Source: Victivallales bacterium (GTDB lineage: Bacteria > Verrucomicrobiota > Lentisphaeria > Oligosphaerales > Lenti-02). Taken from it: a stretch of 14,168 bases of DNA. The DNA lies in contig JABGQJ010000133.1 of assembly GCA_018648945.1 (NCBI GenBank), positions 1-14,168 of the forward strand, in the 5' to 3' direction. The notes below the pieces were generated by a model. That model saw only the letters and a list, made by a program, of their open reading frames with translations, was not told the origin of the DNA and did not search any database. A program made the position numbers and the translations under genes. This document shows, one piece after another, positions 7,547 to 14,168 of the stretch; the first letter of the stretch is position 1; every line of letters begins with the position of its first letter.

Positions 7547-8374
7547 ATGAACCGTCTCATGTGCTTCACCATCGGCCTCATCGCGGCGGCAGGCGTCTTG
7601 GCAGCTCCGGACACCGGTAAGGGCGGGGCGGCTGCCTCGGCCAGGCAATCCGACCTTCCCGGCTGGAAGCTGGTCTGGGAAGACGATTTCACGGACACCA
7701 AGCTGAATGAGGCCGTCTGGTCGCGCTGTTGGCGGGGTAAGTCCGACTGGAACAACACCATGTCGCAGGACCCGCGTTTGCTCGAAATCAAGGACGGGGT
7801 GCTGCACCTGCGCGGGATCGTCAATGACAAGAAGGCGGAGGACCCGGTGCCCTATCTGACGGCCGGCGTGACCAGCAAGGGGAAGTTCACCTTCAAGTAC
7901 GGCAAGGTGCAGATCCGGACGCGATTCAAGAGTGCCCAGGGCGCGTGGCCCGCGCTCTGGATGATGGGTGCGGAGAAGGGCTGGCCCGCCAATGGCGAGG
8001 TCGATCTCATGGAGCACCTGAACTTCGATGACAAGATCTTCCAGACGGTGCATTCGGTCTACACGCTCAAGGTCGACAAGACCAATACCCCTAGGAAGGG
8101 CAGCACAGCCAAGATCAAGCGCGACGAGTGGAATACCTACGGTTGCGAGTGGAGTGCGGACAAATTGGTCTTCACCGTGAACGGCAAACCCAGCCACACC
8201 TACCCACGAGTGGCCGAGAAGGGCGAGAAGCAGTGGCCCTTCAACCAGCCCTTCTACTTCCTCCTTTCCATGCAGGTTGGTGGTGGCTGGGTGAACGGTT
8301 CCGGCCCGACCAACCCGGAGCACTACCCGGCTGGCATGGAGATCGACTGGGTGCGCGTCTACAAGCCAGAATAG
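7547..8374 (+). CDS. exported GH16 endo-beta-glycanase
   Basis: A 275-aa protein with a signal peptide (hydrophobic core ~7-19, likely cut near LAA|P) and a single GH16 beta-jelly-roll from ~38 to the end. The active-site strand reads EVDLME at 151-156: nucleophile E151, assisting D153 and acid/base E156. The ExDxxE spacing is the beta-bulge type found in laminarinases and galactan-acting GH16 (agarase, carrageenase, porphyranase and keratan-acting enzymes), unlike the ExDxE of lichenases and xyloglucan transglycosylases. Other landmarks are GAWPALWMM (132-140) and a typical C-terminal strand EIDWVRVY (265-272). The frame is open back to 7463, but the ATG at 7547 has AGGA at 7537-7540 and begins the signal peptide. 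No binding module is attached. Substrate uncertain: beta-1,3-glucan or a beta-galactan; the nearby GH35 gene slightly favours the latter. Confidence 0.88.
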   Translation: MNRLMCFTIGLIAAAGVLAAPDTGKGGAAASARQSDLPGWKLVWEDDFTDTKLNEAVWSRCWRGKSDWNNTMSQDPRLLEIKDGVLHLRGIVNDKKAEDPVPYLTAGVTSKGKFTFKYGKVQIRTRFKSAQGAWPALWMMGAEKGWPANGEVDLMEHLNFDDKIFQTVHSVYTLKVDKTNTPRKGSTAKIKRDEWNTYGCEWSADKLVFTVNGKPSHTYPRVAEKGEKQWPFNQPFYFLLSMQVGGGWVNGSGPTNPEHYPAGMEIDWVRVYKPE

Positions 8375-8390
8375 GCTGGCCCCACCCCAG

Positions 8391-8466
8391 GCCTCCACCA
8401 ACGGGCGAGGTCCAGCACCACCCATCCGGAGCCCCGCCAGGGGGCGAAATCCAGTAGCCATGGGTG
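8391..8466. repeat. REP-like palindromic repeat, two diverged units
   Basis: Right after the GH16 stop. Positions 8391-8418 and 8430-8457 align without gaps at about 18 of 28 bases, so they look like two diverged units about 39 nt apart. The second has nested inverted repeats: outer CACCCAT (8419-8425) with ATGGGTG (8460-8466), inner GCCCC (8431-8435) with GGGGC (8441-8445). This resembles dispersed extragenic palindromes; copies elsewhere in the genome cannot be checked here. Confidence 0.5.
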
Positions 8467-8506
8467 CTAATCGGTGGTCTACGGAAACCCCAGTCTGCGC
8501 AGCGGC

Positions 8507-8568
8507 GGGCTCACGCCCTACGGGGGTTCACCCATGGTTGGCGCTGTCCCACGGGTTCACACCCGTGG
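8507..8568. repeat. three successive hairpins with TCAC-type loops
   Basis: Three short inverted repeats in a row share a loop: GGGC-TCAC-GCCC (8507-8518), GGGT-TC-ACCC (8524-8533) and an 8-bp perfect stem CCACGGGT-TCAC-ACCCGTGG (8549-8568). With the preceding repeat they fill most of the 312-nt gap 8375-8686. The rest of the gap (8569-8673) shows no clear element; a promoter for the downstream cluster is expected but I could not pick one. Confidence 0.5.
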
Positions 8569-8673
8569 CTACGATAGGCCGCTTCCTGCTGAGGCTCGGA
8601 ACTGGCCGGGTCGCTTGCGCTGGGGCCGACGGCCTGTAGCGTACGGGGCTGTCTGCGTGGTGTTCCCTGTGCC

Positions 8674-8680
8674 AAAGGAG
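8674..8680 (+). promoter_or_regulatory. Shine-Dalgarno that decides the start at 8687
   Basis: AAAGGAG, 6 nt upstream of the ATG at 8687 (a second ATG follows immediately at 8690). The frame stays open upstream to a GTG at 8474, but that extension translates the palindromic repeats. Confidence 0.75.
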
Positions 8681-8686
8681 TCCGGT

Positions 8687-10714
8687 ATGATGCGTCGGGT
8701 TGCTGCTGTTCTCTCCATCTCTGCCACGGCCGTTCTGGCCGGGGATCTGTACGTGTCGCCACAGGGCGACGACGGGAATGCGGGGACGGAGGACAAGCCG
8801 TTGGCGACGATCCAGCGGGCTCTGGTGATGGCGCGGGAGGCGAAGCCGGGGACGATCTGGCTGGCACCGGGGGAATACTATGCGGCGGATGGCATTGTGC
8901 TGGACGCGGCGCTCGGGGCCACCAAGGAGGCGCCGTTGGTGATCCGTTCGACCGCCCCGCGCAAGGCGAAGATCACGGGTGCCCGGCAGGTGAGGAAACT
9001 CAGGCCCATCAAGGCGTCCGAAGCGAAGACGTTGATCTCTGACGAGGCCAAGAAGCATGTCCTGGTGGCCGATCTGAAGGCCGAGGGCTTCCCCCCCTTG
9101 CGGGAGATGCCGGCCAAGTTCCGCGCGCCGGGCTGCGAAGAGGTGATCTTCGGCAACAAGCCCATGCAGTCGGCCCGCTGGCCGAACGAGGGATTCACGG
9201 CCTTCACCGAGGTGATCGATGGGGGTGCGTCCGACCCGATTCACTGGGTGACGCGCAAGGTCTACCGTCCCGGTTCCTTCCGCTTCCCCAACGACCGGGC
9301 GAAGCAGTGGGACATCTCGCGAGGGGTCTATCTGCACGGCTTCTGGTGCTACGAGTGGGCCGACGAGGCGCTGAAGGTGGCGACCTATGACAAGGAAACC
9401 AAGGAACTGCGTTTCGCGGCCAAGCATGGCTATGGCATTGGCAACCCTAGGCACAAGACCTCGAAGCGCAAGTTCTACGCGCTCCATGTCTTCGAGGAGC
9501 TGGACCAGCCCGGCGAATACTACCTGGACCGACAGGAGAACAAGCTCTACTTCTGGCCGCCGGCGGATGTGAACGAGACCCCCGTGTATGTCTCGCTCTG
9601 CCGCAACCCTTTGATCAAGGCGACCAAGGTCACGGGGCTTGTTCTCCGGGATCTGGTGCTGGAGAATGGCAGTGGCTCGGCGATTCAGTTGAGTGGTTGC
9701 AGCAACGCTCGCGTGCGAAATTGCCTGGTCCAGAACATGGGACTCGCTGGCATCACGTCTTCCGGTGGGTCGGACAACCATGTGACCGGCTGCGAGGTGA
9801 GGCGCACGGGTTCCAGGGCCGTCTCCATGACCGCTGGCGACCGCAAGACCCTGACCAAGGGCAACTGCTCGGTGGTGGGCAACCATCTGCACCATCTCGG
9901 CCGCTACGACTGGGGCGGGGGCCGAGGCGTGACGCTTGGGGGCTGCGGCAATCGGGTGGCGAACAACCTGATTCACCATTGCCCGACCGGTGGCGTCTCC
10001 TATGGCGGCAACGAGCATGTGCTGGAGCTGAACGAGATTCACGACACCTGTCTGCTCTACGCGGATGTGGGCGTGTTTTATACCGGCCGTGACTGGGCCT
10101 CGCGTGGCAACGTCGTCCGTTGGAACTACGTCCACGGCACGCCGGACAACGGCGGTTCCGGCTCCCAGGCGATTTACCTGGACGATTGCGACAGCGGCGA
10201 CACCGTCGTCGGCAACATCGTCTACGGTGCTCTGGGGCGGGGCGTGCTGCTCGGTGGCGGCCGCGACAACACGATCCGGGGGAACATCTTCATCGGCACC
10301 ATGAGGGGCATCCATGTGGATGCGCGCGGGCCCCGTGGGATCACCCTCGACAAGCCCGGCTCCTGGAATCTCAAGGCCAAATGCGAGAAGCTCGACTATC
10401 TGGGCCCGCTCTGGAAGGAACGCTATCCCCGGCTGGCGCGGGTGCTTGACGAGGACCCTCTGCATCCCAGGGGAAATGTGATGCAGCAGAACATCTTCGT
10501 CGGGGTCAAGACGCCCATTGACCTGCGGAAGGGCGTGAAGCCGGAATGGGTGGAGCGCAAGGACAACCCGGCATTCAAGATGAGTGATTTCCGTTTTTTG
10601 CCCGCCAAGACCTCGGAGAAGCCGCTCGACCTGAGCAAGCTGCCGCGGATCTGGCAGAAGCTGCCCGGCTTCGAGCCTATCCCCTTCGAGAAGATCGGGC
10701 TGAGAGGGAAATGA
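8687..10714 (+). CDS. exported right-handed beta-helix protein, GH141-like
   Basis: A 675-aa protein with a signal peptide (~1-18, AVLA|G) and the DUF1565-type opening DLYVSPQGDDGNAGT typical of right-handed parallel beta-helix carbohydrate-active proteins. Residue ~275 starts PGEYYLDRQENKLYFWP, a conserved block before the helix. The helix (~300-600) includes ADVGVFYTGRDWASRGNVV, AIYLDDCDSGDTVVGNI and GVLLGGGRDNTIRGNIFIG, whose stacked Asn and Gly positions mark the turns. The overall plan matches GH141-type proteins (known members act on fucose-containing pectin side chains or xylan), but family membership and activity are not proven. It shares architecture with the middle part of the 2749-6546 protein. 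The next gene starts 6 nt after its stop, so the two are probably co-transcribed and coupled. Confidence 0.8.
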   Translation: MMRRVAAVLSISATAVLAGDLYVSPQGDDGNAGTEDKPLATIQRALVMAREAKPGTIWLAPGEYYAADGIVLDAALGATKEAPLVIRSTAPRKAKITGARQVRKLRPIKASEAKTLISDEAKKHVLVADLKAEGFPPLREMPAKFRAPGCEEVIFGNKPMQSARWPNEGFTAFTEVIDGGASDPIHWVTRKVYRPGSFRFPNDRAKQWDISRGVYLHGFWCYEWADEALKVATYDKETKELRFAAKHGYGIGNPRHKTSKRKFYALHVFEELDQPGEYYLDRQENKLYFWPPADVNETPVYVSLCRNPLIKATKVTGLVLRDLVLENGSGSAIQLSGCSNARVRNCLVQNMGLAGITSSGGSDNHVTGCEVRRTGSRAVSMTAGDRKTLTKGNCSVVGNHLHHLGRYDWGGGRGVTLGGCGNRVANNLIHHCPTGGVSYGGNEHVLELNEIHDTCLLYADVGVFYTGRDWASRGNVVRWNYVHGTPDNGGSGSQAIYLDDCDSGDTVVGNIVYGALGRGVLLGGGRDNTIRGNIFIGTMRGIHVDARGPRGITLDKPGSWNLKAKCEKLDYLGPLWKERYPRLARVLDEDPLHPRGNVMQQNIFVGVKTPIDLRKGVKPEWVERKDNPAFKMSDFRFLPAKTSEKPLDLSKLPRIWQKLPGFEPIPFEKIGLRGK

Positions 10715-10720
10715 CCGACG

Positions 10721-13072
10721 ATGGGTACCATCCGACAATACCTGGCAACTACATTGGTTCTGGTGGGAGGAATGGTGATGGCAGATGATGCAATCCCGCT
10801 CGCCGTCGCGGGCAAGAGCGACTACGTGATCGTGCTGCCCAAGCAGCCCAAGCCGGTCGAGACGACCGCCGCCCGGGAGTTGCAGGAGTACCTGAGCGCC
10901 GTCACTGGTGCCACGTTACCCATCGCTCCCGAGGACAAGGTCCCCGCCGGCAAGCCGCGCCTGACGGTAGGCGACAGTGCGCTCGCCCGCCAACTCCTCC
11001 CCAATCTCAAGGTCGATGAGCTGGGCCACGATGCGATTGTGATCAAAAGCGTGGGGCAGGATCTGGTGCTTCTGGGCCATCCCCGGCGGGGCACTCTGTA
11101 CGCCGTCACCACCTTTCTGGAGGACGTGATCGGTGTCCGTTGGTGGACCATGAGCGAGACGCACATACCGAAGCGTCCGACCCTCTCCATCCCCGAACTG
11201 GACGTGGCCTATACGCCCGTGGTGCGCGACCGCGCCACCCGTTACCTACAGCTCTCCGACGGCTGTTTCACCTCCCACAGGCTGGTGACCAAGGACGAGC
11301 AGCGCCACATGGGCATCTTCTCCTCCCGTCTGAAGCTCAATGGCCACGACCACTACTCGATCCCGAAGGAGTACGGCGGCGCGGATGGTATGGTCGGCTG
11401 GGTGCATACCTTCTACCAGATCAACGGCTTGCTGCCTCCAAAGAAGTACTTCAAGGACCATCCCGAGTGGTACAGCCTGGTCAAGGGCAGGCGTGTGGAC
11501 AACCATGCCCAGCTCTGCCTGACCAACGAAGACATGCGCCAAGAGATGATCCGGGTCGTGCGTGAACGCCTCCGGGCCAACCCCAGTGCCACCATGATCT
11601 CCGTCAGTCAGAACGACTGGCGCGGCAACTGTGAATGCGACGACTGCCAGGCTGTGGACGAGAAGGAGGGCACGCCCGCCGGTTCGCTCATCCACTTTGT
11701 CAACGGTGTCGCCGAGGCGATCGAGGCGGAGTTCCCCGAGGTGTTGGTGGAGACTCTTGCCTACCACTACACCCGCAAGCCACCCCGCTTCGTGCGCCCC
11801 CGCCAGAACGTGATCATCCGCCTCTGCTCCATCGAATGCGACTCTTCCCAGCCCCTAGCTACCGGCGAGAAGAACCGGCCATTCCGCGAAGACATCGAGG
11901 GCTGGGGCCGCATCGCCGACAAGCTCTATATTTGGGATTACGTCACCAACTTCCACGGCTACCTGCTGCCCCACCCCAACTACCACGTCCTGGCTCCCAA
12001 TCTCCGCTTCTTCGTGAAGCACAACGCTGTCGGCGTGTTCGAGCAGGGCGACAGTGGGTGCCGGGTGGGCGACTTCGTGCGCCTCCGCGCCTGGCTCATG
12101 GGCCATTTGCTCTGGAATCCCGATGCCGATGAGAAAGCCCTGACCAAGGAGTTCATGACCGGCTACTACGGAGCTGCCGCCCCGCATCTGCTGGCCTATC
12201 TGGAGACCATGCGTGCTGCGGTCGTGCGTTCGGACGTCCATCTCCGCTGTTTCCGGGTAGATACGTCGGATTGGCTCAAGCTGGACGACATGAACCGCGG
12301 CATGGAGCTCTTCGACCAGGCCCTGGCTGCCGTGCTCGGCGATCCCCAGTTGACCGAACGTGTCCGGCGCGAACGGTTGCCTTTGGACCACGTCTGGCTG
12401 CGCCGCTACCGCCCGCTGCGCCAAGCGGCCCGTCGCACCGGCAAGCCCTTCCTGGGGCCGGCGGACCCGCAAGGCGCGTTGCAGGAGTTCGTGGCGTTGG
12501 TCCGGAAACACAACGTCGGCGAGATTCGCCAAGGGCGCCGGTTCCCCGATGGCTTTGGCAAGGACTTCCTCTTCGACCTCCCCCCCGCCACGCCTCCCAC
12601 GGAATGCGTGGGCTTGCCCGAGGGCGACTGGATCGACATTCAGGACGCCGACTACATCCCCCGCCGCCGCACCGATGTCTTCAAGATCGTAGAGGACAAG
12701 GTCGCCTCCAACACCCGCGCCAGGCGCATGTCCAACACCCACACCATCTGGGCCTGCCATAGCTACCCCCTTGGCGGCTACGGAGTGACCGCTGACACCC
12801 GCTGGCGCGTGCGTTTCCGCGTGCGCTGCGAGGCGACCGTGGATGAGGGCGTGGCCATGACTCTTGGTATCTACGACGATGCCAACCGCAAGGGCGTCGT
12901 CAGTCGCAGGATTCCGGTCAAGGACATCAAAGGCGACACCTACCAGACCATCGACCTGGGCGTTCATCAGCTAGCCGAGGCCATGTATGTCTGGGCTGCG
13001 CCGGTCGTGCGCGAGCCCGAGGAAGTGAAGGCGGTGTATGTGGATCGGGTGTATCTGGTCCGTGAAAAGTGA
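10721..13072 (+). CDS. exported DUF4838 protein with GH67-like N-terminal domain
   Basis: A 783-aa protein with an N-terminal signal peptide (hydrophobic ~8-20, likely cut at MA|D). Residues ~25-150 resemble the alpha-glucuronidase (GH67) N-terminal fold: VETTAARELQEYLSAVTG and a GTLYAVTTFLEDVIGVRWW strand. Residues ~170-470 match DUF4838, including SVSQNDW (294-300) followed by CECDDC (304-309) and IIRLCSIECD (365-374). The remainder is helical, then a beta-sandwich at ~630-783 that may bind carbohydrate. DUF4838 proteins occur in glycan-use loci; their activity is not established. The Cys cluster after SQND is a family trait that may bind metal or form disulfides. The start lies 6 nt after the upstream stop, with a GA-rich stretch (10702-10710) as a somewhat distant ribosome site; an internal ATG near residue 18 would destroy the export signal. 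Confidence 0.8.
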   Translation: MGTIRQYLATTLVLVGGMVMADDAIPLAVAGKSDYVIVLPKQPKPVETTAARELQEYLSAVTGATLPIAPEDKVPAGKPRLTVGDSALARQLLPNLKVDELGHDAIVIKSVGQDLVLLGHPRRGTLYAVTTFLEDVIGVRWWTMSETHIPKRPTLSIPELDVAYTPVVRDRATRYLQLSDGCFTSHRLVTKDEQRHMGIFSSRLKLNGHDHYSIPKEYGGADGMVGWVHTFYQINGLLPPKKYFKDHPEWYSLVKGRRVDNHAQLCLTNEDMRQEMIRVVRERLRANPSATMISVSQNDWRGNCECDDCQAVDEKEGTPAGSLIHFVNGVAEAIEAEFPEVLVETLAYHYTRKPPRFVRPRQNVIIRLCSIECDSSQPLATGEKNRPFREDIEGWGRIADKLYIWDYVTNFHGYLLPHPNYHVLAPNLRFFVKHNAVGVFEQGDSGCRVGDFVRLRAWLMGHLLWNPDADEKALTKEFMTGYYGAAAPHLLAYLETMRAAVVRSDVHLRCFRVDTSDWLKLDDMNRGMELFDQALAAVLGDPQLTERVRRERLPLDHVWLRRYRPLRQAARRTGKPFLGPADPQGALQEFVALVRKHNVGEIRQGRRFPDGFGKDFLFDLPPATPPTECVGLPEGDWIDIQDADYIPRRRTDVFKIVEDKVASNTRARRMSNTHTIWACHSYPLGGYGVTADTRWRVRFRVRCEATVDEGVAMTLGIYDDANRKGVVSRRIPVKDIKGDTYQTIDLGVHQLAEAMYVWAAPVVREPEEVKAVYVDRVYLVREK

Positions 13073-13082
13073 GCATAGACCA

Positions 13083-13379
13083 ATGATTGACGACCATCCC
13101 AAAGAACTGCGGGCGATGGAGTTGTTCAAGGCCGGGAAGTCCAAGGAAGGATCGGCCTTGCAGGACGAGTTCCTGGCCGAGATCAAGGCTTCGGGCGAGG
13201 ACCACTGCTCCTGCCCCGGAAGCTGCAAGTTCCATGGCAAGTGCGTGGAGTGCGTCACGCTGCATCGGGGCCACGGTGCTCACCTGCCCCATTGCTTCCA
13301 GCAGATGGTGAATCGGCGGATTGAGAAGCTCTCCGAGCTCAGCGAACACAGCTTCAAGGCCCCGCCAAGAGGATACTGA
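13083..13379 (+). CDS. small Cys/His-rich protein, putative zinc-binding
   Basis: A 98-aa protein without signal peptide, 10 nt downstream of the DUF4838 stop. Residues 1-38 are charged and helical. Residues 42-71 hold a dense Cys/His motif: C42, C44, C48, H51, C54, C57, H61, H64, H67, H70 and C71, in the pattern CxCxxxCxxHGxCxxCxxxHRxxxxxLPxC. I recall short conserved bacterial proteins of this pattern, sometimes misnamed 'LPS biosynthesis protein'; their function is unknown. Zinc binding is inferred. The frame is open from 13038, but that start lies inside the preceding gene, so the ATG at 13083 is preferred although its ribosome site is weak, suggesting translation coupled to the upstream gene. 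The placement with exported glycan proteins may be incidental, since this protein should be cytoplasmic. Confidence 0.7.
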   Translation: MIDDHPKELRAMELFKAGKSKEGSALQDEFLAEIKASGEDHCSCPGSCKFHGKCVECVTLHRGHGAHLPHCFQQMVNRRIEKLSELSEHSFKAPPRGY

Positions 13380-13444
13380 GGCATTCGCCACCCCTGGGAG
13401 TCCCGCTCTGTGGGATCCGCCCGCGTCTTTCTGTCTCTGGGGGG

Positions 13445-13480
13445 ATAAGGGACGGAAGGGACACAAGGGACCAAAGGGAC
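13445..13480. repeat. 9-bp tandem repeat, four units
   Basis: Four consecutive 9-mers of the form NNAAGGGAC (13445-13453, 13454-13462, 13463-13471, 13472-13480), with seven fixed and two variable bases, followed by a G/A-rich tail. All units are purine-rich on the plus strand. It lies in the 179-nt gap before the GH35 gene. Otherwise 13380-13558 shows no clear terminator or promoter. Confidence 0.75.
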
Positions 13481-13547
13481 GGGAGGAGGGGAACCTGCGC
13501 CAGGTGGCAGCGGCATGTATGGTATGCCCATCGCAATATCCCCTACC

Positions 13548-13552
13548 AAGGG
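13548..13552 (+). promoter_or_regulatory. Shine-Dalgarno of the GH35 gene
   Basis: AAGGG, 6 nt upstream of the ATG at 13559. No other in-frame ATG lies close upstream. Confidence 0.5.
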
Positions 13553-13558
13553 CCCATC

Positions 13559-14168
13559 ATGTCCACCTTCACGATTGACGAGCGCGACTTCCTCCTGGAT
13601 GGCGAGCCCTGCCGGATTCTGGCCGGGGCGATGCACTACTGGCGCGTGCTTCCCGAGCAGTGGGACGACCGCATGGCCAAGATGCGGCTCATGGGACTGA
13701 ATGCCCTGGAGACGTATGTGGCGTGGAATCTGCATGAGCCGAAGCCGGGTGAGTTCGACTTCTCCGGTGGCTTGGATCTACCCCGCTACGTGGAGTTGGC
13801 CGCGGAGCATGGGCTGAAGGTGATCGTGCGGCCGGGACCCTACATCTGCTCGGAGTGGGAGTTTGGCGGTCTGCCCGCATGGCTGCTGAAGGATGGCAAC
13901 ATGCGCCTGCGCTGCTGCTATCAGCCCTATCTGGCGGCCGTGGACCGCTTCTTCGACGCGCTGCTGCCGCCCTTGGTGGACTTGCAGATCTCCCGTGGCG
14001 GCCCGATCATCGCCATGCAGGTGGAGAACGAATACGGCAGCTATGGCAACGACAGCGAGTACCTCAAGCACGTGGAGGACGGTATGCTGGCGCGGGGGAT
14101 CGACTGTCTCCTGTTCACCTCGGACGGAGCCACGGACTGGATGCTGCAGGGCGGCACCCTCCCGCACG
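13559..14168 (+). CDS. GH35 beta-galactosidase, 5' part only
   Basis: The first 203 residues of a GH35 glycosidase; the frame is open to the window edge. The TIM-barrel begins at once: FLLDGEPCRILAGAMHYWRV (11-30), then the GH35 signature GGPIIAMQVENEYG (147-160) with likely acid/base E158. Other family landmarks are GLNALETYVAWNLHEP (46-61) and RPGPYICSEWEFGGLPAW (91-108). The nucleophile would lie beyond the window. The reaction is release of non-reducing terminal beta-galactose. The start codon leads directly into the catalytic domain with no signal peptide, so this enzyme is probably cytoplasmic, unlike the other enzymes here, and would finish imported oligosaccharides. It has its own ribosome site after a 179-nt gap and may be a separate transcription unit. 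Confidence 0.9.
   Translation, partial: MSTFTIDERDFLLDGEPCRILAGAMHYWRVLPEQWDDRMAKMRLMGLNALETYVAWNLHEPKPGEFDFSGGLDLPRYVELAAEHGLKVIVRPGPYICSEWEFGGLPAWLLKDGNMRLRCCYQPYLAAVDRFFDALLPPLVDLQISRGGPIIAMQVENEYGSYGNDSEYLKHVEDGMLARGIDCLLFTSDGATDWMLQGGTLPH

Noticed and set aside
7331..8461. 376-aa open frame antisense to the GH16 gene
   Set aside because: It mirrors a clear GH16 coding sequence and runs into the terminator; no recognisable motif.
8391..8568. CRISPR array
   Set aside because: The repeated units are imperfect, palindromic and have no regular unique spacers; no cas gene is nearby.
8474..8686. GTG-initiated N-terminal extension of the beta-helix protein
   Set aside because: The extension translates the palindromic intergenic repeats, has no ribosome site, and would bury the signal peptide. 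The ATG at 8687 has AAAGGAG at the right distance.
8528..10738. 736-aa open frame antisense to the beta-helix gene
   Set aside because: Typical long antisense frame in GC-rich DNA. The plus strand encodes a recognisable exported protein with a ribosome site; the antisense translation shows no domain or signal peptide.
13321..13578. Open frame overlapping the 9-bp repeat and the GH35 start
   Set aside because: It starts inside the Cys/His protein in another frame and is low-complexity through the repeat; no coding evidence.

Overview
The window is a GC-rich stretch (by eye well above 60% G+C) of a bacterial chromosome. Nearly all of it is a locus for secreted carbohydrate-active proteins. The mix of exported beta-helix proteins of the GH141-like type, a DUF4838 protein, LamG/ConA-like modules, a GH39-like enzyme and REP-like intergenic palindromes is typical of the PVC superphylum (Planctomycetota, Lentisphaerota, Kiritimatiellota) or Armatimonadota-like bacteria. 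The sequence alone does not settle the phylum. No rRNA, tRNA, CRISPR array, transposase or phage gene was seen.

Layout. Left arm, minus strand (6546 down to 110): a two-gene operon with 14 nt between genes. The first gene encodes a 1265-aa fusion of a purple-acid-phosphatase-like domain that lacks key metal ligands, a right-handed beta-helix and a ConA-like module. The second encodes an 874-aa LamG plus GH39-like glycosidase. Divergent region (6547-6800): candidate promoters in both directions. Right arm, plus strand: a small exported Cys/Ala/Lys-rich repeat protein (6801-7277) with its own strong intrinsic terminator; an exported GH16 beta-glycanase (7547-8374); a gene-free 312-nt region with REP-like palindromes; then a tight cluster of a beta-helix protein (8687-10714), a DUF4838 protein (10721-13072) and a 98-aa Cys/His-rich small protein (13083-13379); a short region with a 9-bp tandem repeat; and the 5' part of a GH35 beta-galactosidase (from 13559) that runs off the window.

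How the genes fit together. Inference: GH16 would cut a beta-linked polymer outside the cytoplasm. The GH39-like, beta-helix and DUF4838 proteins would trim or bind side chains. GH35, which has no visible signal peptide, would remove terminal beta-galactose inside the cell. A galactose-containing glycan is plausible but not proven. No transporter, regulator or sulfatase is visible here.

The least ordinary items are the Cys/Ala/Lys repeat protein with a 14-letter amino-acid alphabet and 18 cysteines, and the phosphatase-like domain that keeps its Asp/Asn metal motifs but has replaced the His motifs. I see no convincing defence, mobile or RNA-based system.
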